A stretch of 40,223 bases of DNA from the NCBI RefSeq assembly GCF_000702165.1, contig NZ_KL370867.1, forward strand, positions 21,444 to 61,666, given 5' to 3'. Of this stretch, positions 1 to 6,450 are shown in pieces. The stretch comes from Sharpea azabuensis DSM 18934. GTDB lineage: Bacteria; Bacillota_I; Bacilli_A; Erysipelotrichales; Coprobacillaceae. Position numbers and translations under genes: made by a program. Position 1 is the stretch's first letter, and every line of letters begins with the position of its first letter. The notes under the pieces were generated by a model. That model searched no databases and was not told the origin of the DNA. It saw only the letters and a program-made list of their open reading frames with translations.

Positions 1-16
1 CTAAAGCCCCATCAAA

Positions 17-93
17 TGGTCGGGAAGACAGGATTTGAACCTGCGACCCCCTGGTCCCAAACCAGGTGCACTACCAAGCTGTGCTACTTCCCG
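17..93 (-). tRNA. tRNA-Pro (anticodon TGG)
   Basis: Read on the minus strand this is a complete cloverleaf: the 5' acceptor strand CGGGAAG pairs with CTTCCCG, the anticodon loop contains TTTGGGA with anticodon TGG, and a TTCAAAT T-loop is present. The discriminator is A (20) and the CCA end is encoded (17-19). It is the last of three closely spaced tRNA genes and probably shares their transcript. Confidence 0.95.
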
Positions 94-114
94 ATAAATA
101 AGCACCGTAAGAAA

Positions 115-203
115 TGGTGCCCTGGGCCGGAGTCGAACCGGCACGGAGTTTGAAGTCCGCGGGATTTTAAGTCCCGTGCGTCTACCAATTTCGCCACCAG
201 GGC
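115..203 (-). tRNA. tRNA-Leu (anticodon TAA)
   Basis: An 89-base tRNA with the long variable arm typical of leucine tRNAs. The acceptor GCCCTGG pairs with CCAGGGC. The anticodon stem CGGGA/TCCCG encloses loop CTTAAAA, giving anticodon TAA. CCA is encoded at 115-117. It lies 21 bases from tRNA-Pro and 2 bases from tRNA-Cys, so the three are almost certainly processed from one precursor. Confidence 0.95.
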
Positions 204-205
204 AA

Positions 206-280
206 TGGAGGTTCCAGCCGGACTTGAACCGACGATCGAAGAGTTGCAGTCTTCTGCCTTACCAACTTGGCTATGGAACC
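206..280 (-). tRNA. tRNA-Cys (anticodon GCA)
   Basis: The acceptor GGTTCCA pairs with TGGAACC, the anticodon loop CTGCAAC gives GCA, and the discriminator is U as is usual for cysteine tRNAs. CCA is encoded at 206-208. This is the promoter-proximal gene of the tRNA trio; the shared promoter lies at 302-330. Confidence 0.95.
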
Positions 281-301
281 AGCTCTTTGCGGTGCTCACT
301 T

Positions 302-330
302 AATATACACTATTATTTCTATTTATGCAA
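302..330 (-). promoter_or_regulatory. Promoter of the tRNA-Cys-Leu-Pro cluster
   Basis: Read on the minus strand: TTGCAT (325-330), a 17-base spacer, then TATATT (302-307), a near-consensus sigma-A promoter. Transcription would start about 295, 15 bases before tRNA-Cys. No other promoter is evident between the tRNAs. Confidence 0.75.
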
Positions 331-356
331 TAGCTATTTTACAAAAAATTATTTTT

Positions 357-1181
357 TTAGAGATGTTCTCTTCGTTTTGTTGATTCTCTAAAGCATTCTT
401 TCAGCGTTTCATCATCATCGTCATATATAGCTTTCTTCATAATATCAAGCTGTTTTTCAAAATGTCTGATTGATGACAAGAGATAACGTTTATTATTCAG
501 GAAGAGCTCCGTCCATAAATCTTCATTAATATTCGCTATTCTTGTTAGATCTCTAAAGGAGTCACCAATGTATTTTCCTGTATCATATTTCTGTGTATCA
601 CTATTCATAAGTGCAACAGCCATGACATGGGGCAATTGTGAAGTATAGGAAATGATTTCATCATGTTCATAAGGCGACATGATCTTGACGCTTCTAAAGC
701 CAAGCTTTCCTGCTAGATGCTGCATTTTCTTAATTTTTTGTTCATCATTCGTCTCATGCTGGATAATGATAAAATTGGCATTCTTAAAAACATCAGCCGA
801 TGCATAAGCATAGCCCTTCTTTTCTCTGCCTGCCATTGGATGAACGGAGATATACTCGACGTCCTCAGGTATCATTTCTAATGCCTGCTCAATAAAATAG
901 CTCTTTATACCAACTGCATCACTGACAACACTTCCCGATTTAAAATGGGCATTCTTAATAAAATCAAGAACAAGGGAAGGATATAGACAAATAATAGTCA
1001 AATCCGTCTCAGGTATGATCTCCTCGCCATCTACAAACCCTTCGATAATACAACCATCTTCTTTTGCTCTATTAAGCGTATCAACATCCTTATCAACACC
1101 ATAAACTTCATAGCCTTTTCCTTTAAGCGCCTTAACAAAGCTGCCACCAATAACCCCTAGTCCAACTACTGTTATTTTCAT
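357..1181 (-). CDS. tyrA: Prephenate dehydrogenase (TyrA family)
   Basis: A 274-residue protein of the TyrA family, which oxidatively decarboxylates prephenate to 4-hydroxyphenylpyruvate with NAD(P)+ in tyrosine synthesis. A Rossmann GxGxxG motif sits at residues 7-12 and the HPMAGRE segment characteristic of prephenate/arogenate dehydrogenases follows near residue 115. The length fits a dehydrogenase core without a fused chorismate mutase or an ACT regulatory domain, so feedback control, if any, is not through an ACT domain. The start has a purine-rich GGGGGA site and its own promoter (-10 TATAAT at 1203-1208). No other aromatic amino acid gene is nearby. Arogenate rather than prephenate as substrate cannot be excluded. 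Confidence 0.9.
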   Translation of the reverse strand: MKITVVGLGVIGGSFVKALKGKGYEVYGVDKDVDTLNRAKEDGCIIEGFVDGEEIIPETDLTIICLYPSLVLDFIKNAHFKSGSVVSDAVGIKSYFIEQALEMIPEDVEYISVHPMAGREKKGYAYASADVFKNANFIIIQHETNDEQKIKKMQHLAGKLGFRSVKIMSPYEHDEIISYTSQLPHVMAVALMNSDTQKYDTGKYIGDSFRDLTRIANINEDLWTELFLNNKRYLLSSIRHFEKQLDIMKKAIYDDDDETLKECFRESTKRREHL

Positions 1182-1202
1182 AAAAGCATCCCCCTTTTTG
1201 GC

Positions 1203-1208
1203 ATTATA
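1203..1208 (-). promoter_or_regulatory. -10 element of the tyrA promoter
   Basis: A perfect TATAAT read on the minus strand lies 22 bases upstream of the tyrA start codon, between the pncB terminator and tyrA. The -35 region is poor and overlaps the terminator stem, so promoter strength is uncertain. Confidence 0.55.
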
Positions 1209-1218
1209 TCATACTAAT

Positions 1219-1246
1219 GAAAAAGATGCATGATGATTCATGCACC
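1219..1246 (-). terminator. Intrinsic terminator of pncB
   Basis: Read on the minus strand: an 8-bp stem (one G-U pair) GGTGCATG/CATGCATC with a six-base loop, followed by a five-T run. It begins 6 bases after the pncB stop codon and separates pncB from tyrA. Confidence 0.8.
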
Positions 1247-1251
1247 TTAGT

Positions 1252-2712
1252 CTAATGACGTTTTTCTTCCAACATTGCCAATTTGAAATTAATCAGTTTT
1301 TCTGATAAATCAACATAGTACTGATGAGGGTATTCTAAACGGAAAATCTCATCCCATAACAGTGCTTCCTGCTCTTTTCGATATGCTCTGATTTCATCTA
1401 AAGTATATTCAGGATATACAACTTCTCCATTATGGAAAACTGGTTTCTGAAGTTCATAGTATTCATAGCTACCAGCTTTTAATGTTTTATTCTTCCAGCG
1501 GTCTAATAATGAATAGATTGTGAGATCTTTGCTGACATCAATTTTTTCATCCGCAAACATAATAATATCCGCGAAGGCCTTATTTGTTTCTTTTTCGATG
1601 AGACGATAAACCTTTTTATAGCCTGGATTTGTAATCTTTTCTGTATTTTCTGAAATCTTAATCTTTGGAATAATATGGCCAGCCACTTCCATGGCACACA
1701 TCTTATAAACACCACCAAAAACTGGTGCGCTCTTAGAAGTAATCATATTCTCGCCCACGCCAAAACTATCAATTTTAGCGCCCTGTTCAAGAACTGAACG
1801 AATAAGATATTCATCAAGTGAATTAGAGATGGAAATTTTACAATCTGTCAAGCCTGCAACATCGAGCATTGCTCTTGCTTTTTTTGTAAGATAGGCAATA
1901 TCCCCAGAATCAATACGAATGCCTGAAAGACGTTTACCCATTGGTGCTAAAACTTCTTCAGCAACCTTGATAGCATTAGGAATACCACTCTTTAATACAT
2001 CATATGTATCAACTAATAGAACGCAAGAATCAGGATAAACTTCTGCATAAGCCTTGAAAGCCTCATATTCACTATCAAACGACTGCACAAAGGAATGTGC
2101 CATTGTTCCTAAAACTGGAATTCCAAACATTTTTCCAGCTGCAACATCAGCCGTTCCAGATACACCACCGATATAGGCAGCTCTTGCCCCATAGTTTGCC
2201 CCATCATAGCCTTGCGCACGACGGCTACCAAATTCCATAACCGGTCTGCCTTTTGCTTCTTGAACAATACGGTGAGCTTTTGTTGCAATAAGGGATTGAT
2301 GATTCATTGTAATCAGCAAGAATGTTTCAATAAGCTGTGCTTCAATAAGCTTTGCACGAACTGTTACAATAGGTTCATAAGGAAATACCGGTGTTCCTTC
2401 AGGAATAGCCCAGATAGATCCCTGGAATTTAAAATGACGCAAATAATCAAGGAATTCTTCATCAAAACAATTCAAAGAACGTAAATATTCAATATCCCCT
2501 TCACTAAAATGCATATACTTGATTGCTTCAATAAGCTGTTGTAATCCCGCTGCTACAACAAAGCCCCCCTTATCCGGGTTGTTACGATAAAACATATCAA
2601 AGTATGCATACTCGTCCTGCTTATTTTTCTTATAATAACTATAAGCCATTGTGAGTTCGTAAAAGTCCATAACCAATGTTATATTTCTTTCACTATTAAC
2701 CGTTGTTTTCAT
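1252..2712 (-). CDS. pncB: Nicotinate phosphoribosyltransferase
   Basis: A 486-residue cytosolic enzyme that joins nicotinate to PRPP, with ATP use, to form nicotinate mononucleotide for NAD salvage. The N-terminal LVMDFYELTMAYSYY region, FGSRRAQG at 161-168, and GTMAHSF with the conserved active-site histidine (about H206) are hallmarks of the family, and the length is typical for the long Bacillota form. The start is preceded by GAGGTGA at good spacing. It is monocistronic, with its own terminator. The divergent region contains a perfect palindrome (2792-2803) that may be an NAD-responsive operator, which is inference. Confidence 0.95.
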   Translation of the reverse strand: MKTTVNSERNITLVMDFYELTMAYSYYKKNKQDEYAYFDMFYRNNPDKGGFVVAAGLQQLIEAIKYMHFSEGDIEYLRSLNCFDEEFLDYLRHFKFQGSIWAIPEGTPVFPYEPIVTVRAKLIEAQLIETFLLITMNHQSLIATKAHRIVQEAKGRPVMEFGSRRAQGYDGANYGARAAYIGGVSGTADVAAGKMFGIPVLGTMAHSFVQSFDSEYEAFKAYAEVYPDSCVLLVDTYDVLKSGIPNAIKVAEEVLAPMGKRLSGIRIDSGDIAYLTKKARAMLDVAGLTDCKISISNSLDEYLIRSVLEQGAKIDSFGVGENMITSKSAPVFGGVYKMCAMEVAGHIIPKIKISENTEKITNPGYKKVYRLIEKETNKAFADIIMFADEKIDVSKDLTIYSLLDRWKNKTLKAGSYEYYELQKPVFHNGEVVYPEYTLDEIRAYRKEQEALLWDEIFRLEYPHQYYVDLSEKLINFKLAMLEEKRH

Positions 2713-2782
2713 TTATTTCACCTCATAACATGAATTCATCATACGCTTTTATTTTCCAAAAATAAAGCAATATGTGAATTTT

Positions 2783-2810
2783 ATGACTATAATGTCATGA
2801 CATCTGTCAT
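2783..2810. promoter_or_regulatory. Palindromic operator-like site between pncB and the DUF1275 gene
   Basis: The 12-base sequence ATGTCATGACAT (2792-2803) is a perfect palindrome. It is flanked by ATGAC (2783-2787) and GTCAT (2806-2810), which form an outer inverted repeat. It sits 80 bases upstream of pncB and about 50 bases upstream of the DUF1275 promoter, a position suited to a repressor site. The niacin repressor NiaR is a candidate because it controls pncB in other Bacillota, but I cannot confirm the motif. Confidence 0.45.
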
Positions 2811-2856
2811 TAACCAAATTGAAATCACTTACATTTCATAATCTTAAAAGACTTAC

Positions 2857-2884
2857 TTGTAAATGAAAAATAAAGGTATAAAAT
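2857..2884 (+). promoter_or_regulatory. Promoter of the DUF1275 gene
   Basis: TTGTAA (2857-2862), a 16-base spacer, then TAAAAT (2879-2884). The start codon at 2903 follows an AGGAG site at 2891-2895, giving a very short leader. Confidence 0.55.
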
Positions 2885-2902
2885 GACTTCAGGAGTAAAA
2901 AC

Positions 2903-3610
2903 ATGAACAAAGAATATCTGGAATGTGAGAAATATTATATATTTGCCGCACTGATCTTTATTGCAGGATTCTATGGCGGTTATACAATGACTGTGCGTGG
3001 CGGCTTGTTTGCGAATGCTGCGAGTGCCAACATGGTCTTATTTGCGATTGCGATAGCAATGCATAAATTCGAAAAAATTCATGTCTATATCCTGAGCTTT
3101 TTAGCCTACATGCTTGGCACGATTGTCAGCGAGCATTGCGGTCTGCTGGCCAAAAAAATCGGCCGGCTCAGATGGGATACCTATATGATTGGTATTGAAA
3201 TCATCTGGGTTATTCTTTTAGCCTTCTTGCCTTCAAGCGTTCCCGATCTTGTCTACCAGCTCTCTATTAACTTCATTTGTGCCATGCAGTTCAATACATT
3301 CCGTCAGGCTGAAGGCGTCGGTATGGCAACTGTCTTTATAACCAATCATACAAGACAGACTGGTAGCTATCTGACAAGATGGATAAGAAAGCCTTATGAA
3401 TTAACCTATCTTAAAAAATGTGCAAGACATTTTGGCATGATTCTTTGTTTCTTCCTAGGAGCACTGACTTCATCCTATTTTGGTCAATATTTGTATACAA
3501 AGACATTATTGATTGCAGTTGGCTTCTTGATAGTGATTTTTATTGATTTTGTCCATGCTGATCTTTACATTGAGAAAGATCGTATTCTTGAAACACCTCG
3601 TGGCCACTAG
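2903..3610 (+). CDS. DUF1275 (YoaK-like) family membrane protein
   Basis: A 235-residue integral membrane protein with about six hydrophobic segments. The first segment carries AGFYGGYTMTVRGGLFANA and is followed by ASANMV, the characteristic opening of the DUF1275/YoaK family, whose function is unknown. A basic cytoplasmic loop (TRWIRKPYELTYLKK) lies around residues 155-172. It has its own promoter and an AGGAG site at 2891-2895, and a terminator overlaps its stop codon. It shares its upstream region with divergent pncB, which leaves open a role in uptake of a pyridine precursor, but that is only a guess from context. Confidence 0.85.
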   Translation: MNKEYLECEKYYIFAALIFIAGFYGGYTMTVRGGLFANAASANMVLFAIAIAMHKFEKIHVYILSFLAYMLGTIVSEHCGLLAKKIGRLRWDTYMIGIEIIWVILLAFLPSSVPDLVYQLSINFICAMQFNTFRQAEGVGMATVFITNHTRQTGSYLTRWIRKPYELTYLKKCARHFGMILCFFLGALTSSYFGQYLYTKTLLIAVGFLIVIFIDFVHADLYIEKDRILETPRGH

Positions 3611-3625
3611 CCAAGGTGTTTTTTT
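3592..3625 (+). terminator. Intrinsic terminator of the DUF1275 gene
   Basis: AACACCT (3592-3598) pairs with AGGTGTT (3614-3620) and is followed by a T run to 3625. The 5' arm lies inside the last codons of the gene. Confidence 0.85.
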
Positions 3626-3648
3626 GTACAATTAAAGACGCAATTTTC

Positions 3649-3676
3649 TTGCAAATAAGAAAAAAACATCTATTAT
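3649..3676 (+). promoter_or_regulatory. Promoter of murB, predicting a leaderless transcript
   Basis: TTGCAA (3649-3654), a 16-base spacer, then TATTAT (3671-3676). The expected start of transcription, about 7 bases further on, is at or within a base or two of the murB ATG at 3684. No Shine-Dalgarno sequence precedes that ATG. Confidence 0.6.
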
Positions 3677-3683
3677 AAATGTC

Positions 3684-4706
3684 ATGGAGATTAAGAAAAA
3701 TATTGATTTAAAAGATTACCTTACCATGAAGATTGGCGGCAAAGCTGCCTATCTCGTTGATATAACAAATAAGAATGATGTTGTTGATGTTATGAATTGG
3801 GTGGAAGAACACCAAATGAAATTCTTTGTCTTGGGGGGAGGAAGCAACACTTTAGCAAAGGATGAAGGTTTTGATGGTATCATCATTCATAACATGATAA
3901 AAGGGATTGAAAAGACGGATGAAGATAGCATTTCAGCTACATATCGTGTTGGGGCTGGTGAAGTTCTTGATCATTTTATTCATTTTACGATCCAGCATAA
4001 CCTATCCGGAATGGAAGCTATGAGCATGATCCCTGGTACGATTGGGGCAACGCCGGTTCAGAATGTTGGTGCTTATGGCCAGGAAATTGCTGATACATTT
4101 GTCGAGCTGACTGCTTATGATACATTGACAAAAGCATTCGTAACATTAAGCAAAAAAGATCTGCATTTCTCTTATCGCAACTCAGTCTTAAAGCATGAAG
4201 CGTGGGGAAGATATATTATTTGTGATGTAACCGTGCGCTTGCATAAGAGCTCACCAAAGCCACCTTTCTATGCACAAGTTCAGCAACTACTTGATAAACA
4301 GCATGTTCGTGACTATACACCTCAAGTCATCCGGGAAGCTGTCATTCAGATTCGTACGAACAAATTGCCCGATCCTCATCTCATTCCAAATTCAGGTTCT
4401 TTCTTCAAGAACTCTGTCATTACTACTGATCAGCTTAATGAACTCAACAAGGAATTTCCTGATTTAAAAGGGTTTGTTGTTGATGAAAAACATGTCAAGA
4501 TTTCAACAGGCTGGCTGATTGATCAAAGCGGCCTTAAAGGACAAAAGATTGGACATATGCGTGTTCATGACAAGAATGCTCTTGTCCTGACGAATGTTGA
4601 TGCACAAAGCTATCATGATCTTGCAAGCGCAAGGGAAATCATCAAAGCGAAAGTATTTGAACGCTTTGGCATAACAATTGAACAAGAAGTACTGGAAATA
4701 GCTTAG
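3684..4706 (+). CDS. murB: UDP-N-acetylmuramate dehydrogenase, type I
   Basis: A 340-residue FAD enzyme that reduces UDP-GlcNAc-enolpyruvate to UDP-MurNAc in the cytosol, the second step of peptidoglycan precursor synthesis. An FAD-binding GGGSN sits at 51-55. Further marks are IPGTIGATPVQNVGAYGQE at 116-134, YRNSVLK with R165, SGSFFKN with the catalytic serine about S239, and the terminal glutamate about E335. The length and the tyrosine-bearing loop (PFYAQVQ, about Y196) match the E. coli-like type I enzyme. Most Bacilli carry the shorter type II form. The ATG lacks a ribosome binding site and lies where transcription should begin. A terminator overlaps the stop codon. Confidence 0.95.
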   Translation: MEIKKNIDLKDYLTMKIGGKAAYLVDITNKNDVVDVMNWVEEHQMKFFVLGGGSNTLAKDEGFDGIIIHNMIKGIEKTDEDSISATYRVGAGEVLDHFIHFTIQHNLSGMEAMSMIPGTIGATPVQNVGAYGQEIADTFVELTAYDTLTKAFVTLSKKDLHFSYRNSVLKHEAWGRYIICDVTVRLHKSSPKPPFYAQVQQLLDKQHVRDYTPQVIREAVIQIRTNKLPDPHLIPNSGSFFKNSVITTDQLNELNKEFPDLKGFVVDEKHVKISTGWLIDQSGLKGQKIGHMRVHDKNALVLTNVDAQSYHDLASAREIIKAKVFERFGITIEQEVLEIA

Positions 4707-4729
4707 TTTCACTAAGCTATTTTGTTTTT
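4697..4729 (+). terminator. Intrinsic terminator of murB
   Basis: A perfect 11-bp stem (4697-4707 with 4711-4721), a three-base loop and a T-rich tail. It starts within the last codons of murB, immediately before the oppositely oriented rnc terminator. Confidence 0.9.
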
Positions 4730-4757
4730 AAAAAAAGGAAGATCTTATTGATCTTCC
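4730..4757 (-). terminator. Intrinsic terminator of the recG-plsX-rnc operon
   Basis: Read on the minus strand: GGAAGATC pairs with GATCTTCC (4750-4757 with 4737-4744) and is followed by seven T. It overlaps the rnc stop codon. Confidence 0.9.
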
Positions 4758-5434
4758 TGCATAGCCATTTTCTTTAAGGCATCACGAGCAGCATGCTGTT
4801 CAGCGCGCTTCTTACTTGTTCCTACCCCTGTCCCAAGCACCGTATCATCCAAGACAACATTCATCGTAAACTCTGGTGCATTAGCAGGGCCGGTTTCATT
4901 CACTAGGACATAAGTCACTGACTTACGATCATCAGCCTGGATAAGTTCCTGAAGCTTTGTCTTGTAGTCAGTAATATCTTCATTATGCTTAACATCTTCT
5001 ATATGCATAAAGATTGTACGTTCTAATATTTTGAGCACTTCATCCTTACCACAATCAAGATAGATTGCTCCAACAAAAGATTCATAGATATCGCAAAGAA
5101 TGGCATCCCTATTTCTGCCCCCACTCTTCTCCTCACCAACACCCAAATAAATAAGCTGGTCAAGTCCAAGTTCTCTCGCAAAACGAGCTAACGATTCTTC
5201 ACGAACAAGTTTACTTCTCAAAGTTGTTAGCTGTCCTTCAGGATACTGAGGAAATTTCTTGAAGATATGTTCTGAAACATAAAGCTGTAAAACAGCATCA
5301 CCCATGAATTCTAGACGTTCATAGTCCTTTCCGCCTTTTTCATTTGCATAGGAAGAATGCGTAAAAGCTTCTTTATAAAGACCTAAATGGGTAAAGGGTA
5401 TATTTTCTTGAATCAGGAAATCTAGTATTTTCAT
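4745..5434 (-). CDS. rnc: Ribonuclease III
   Basis: A 229-residue double-strand-specific endoribonuclease that processes rRNA precursors and degrades RNA duplexes. The signature ERLEFMGDAV (39-48) supplies catalytic acidic residues. CDIYESFVGAIYLD near 115-128 gives the second acidic pair, and a double-stranded-RNA-binding domain occupies roughly 155-225. The start overlaps the end of plsX by four bases, implying translational coupling. It is the last gene of recG-plsX-rnc. The acpP and fab genes that usually sit between plsX and rnc in Bacillus are absent here. Confidence 0.97.
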   Translation of the reverse strand: MKILDFLIQENIPFTHLGLYKEAFTHSSYANEKGGKDYERLEFMGDAVLQLYVSEHIFKKFPQYPEGQLTTLRSKLVREESLARFARELGLDQLIYLGVGEEKSGGRNRDAILCDIYESFVGAIYLDCGKDEVLKILERTIFMHIEDVKHNEDITDYKTKLQELIQADDRKSVTYVLVNETGPANAPEFTMNVVLDDTVLGTGVGTSKKRAEQHAARDALKKMAMQEDQ

Positions 5435-6417
5435 GCTTTAAGTCCCTCTCTTAGCTGATCAACGACATGATTTTCAACCATTTTATAGGTCAGAGCCATT
5501 GCACTTTCAAAAGCCTGTGCGTCACTTGCCCCATGGGCTTTCACCAAGGCATGATCAAAGCCCATCATCAGCGCACCACCAACTGTCTTATAATCAAACT
5601 TGTCTTTAACAGAATAAATAGCTGGTTTGGCGATAAGTGCACCAATCTTGCCTCTTGTTGAACTCATCAGGCCTTCTTTGACAGCCTTCATGACAATGAG
5701 CGCTGCTCCCTCAGTTGACTTCAAGGCAATATTGCCACTAAATCCATCAGTAACAATAACATCAGCATCACCTTTTAAAATATCTCTGCCTTCTATATTA
5801 CCAACAAAGTTCACCTTTCCAGTCTCTTTCATCTCGCTTAAAAGCTTATAAGCCTCCTGATGCATTTCATCACCCTTGTGTGGCTCTGCACCAATATTAA
5901 GCAAAGCAACCTTAGGATTACCGATATCGCGCACATTCTTGCAGTAAAGTGATCCCATGATAGCAAAATCACCAAGCTGTTCAGCTGTATTTTCTGCATT
6001 TGCCCCAACATCTAACAAGCATGTCCCCTGGCCGTTAAAAGTAGGCAAGGTTGCCATTAAGCAGCTCTTTGAAACGCCTTCAATTCTTTTGACAAAAAGC
6101 ATTGCTGCTGTATAGTAGGCACCAGTTGAGCCACATGATACAACACCATCGACCTCATCATTTCTTGCCATCATCAATGCCTTTACAAGCGAAGACTCTT
6201 TCTTACGTCTTACCGACATGACACTATCTGTCATCTTGACAACATCACGCGCATCAACAATCTCTACATTCTCTAAATCTTTCAAAGATTCTAATTCTTC
6301 CTGTTTACCAACAACAACTAGTGTTGCATCTTTATGTTCATTCGCAAAATGACGGCACGCTTCTACAACTGGAGCACTGCCTAAATCACCTGACATTGCA
6401 TCTATCGCAATTCTCAT
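5431..6417 (-). CDS. plsX: Phosphate acyltransferase PlsX
   Basis: A 328-residue peripheral membrane enzyme that converts acyl-ACP and phosphate to acyl-phosphate, the acyl donor for PlsY in phospholipid synthesis. The family pattern is clear: MRIAIDAMSGDLGSAPVV at the N-terminus, then VVSCGSTGAYY, LLDVGANAE, LNIGAE and VTDGFSGNI. GAGGTGAT precedes the start. It lies 33 bases after recG with no terminator between, and overlaps rnc. No FapR-type operator is evident in the short upstream gap and no fapR gene is present in the window. Confidence 0.97.
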   Translation of the reverse strand: MRIAIDAMSGDLGSAPVVEACRHFANEHKDATLVVVGKQEELESLKDLENVEIVDARDVVKMTDSVMSVRRKKESSLVKALMMARNDEVDGVVSCGSTGAYYTAAMLFVKRIEGVSKSCLMATLPTFNGQGTCLLDVGANAENTAEQLGDFAIMGSLYCKNVRDIGNPKVALLNIGAEPHKGDEMHQEAYKLLSEMKETGKVNFVGNIEGRDILKGDADVIVTDGFSGNIALKSTEGAALIVMKAVKEGLMSSTRGKIGALIAKPAIYSVKDKFDYKTVGGALMMGFDHALVKAHGASDAQAFESAMALTYKMVENHVVDQLREGLKA

Positions 6418-6450
6418 AATATCACCTCAATTGCGCCCATTATATCATAA

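Noticed and set aside
84-299. A 71-codon frame on the minus strand over the tRNA genes, and a similar one on the plus strand at 176-391
   Set aside because: They run through tRNA-Leu and tRNA-Cys, lack ribosome binding sites and resemble no protein.
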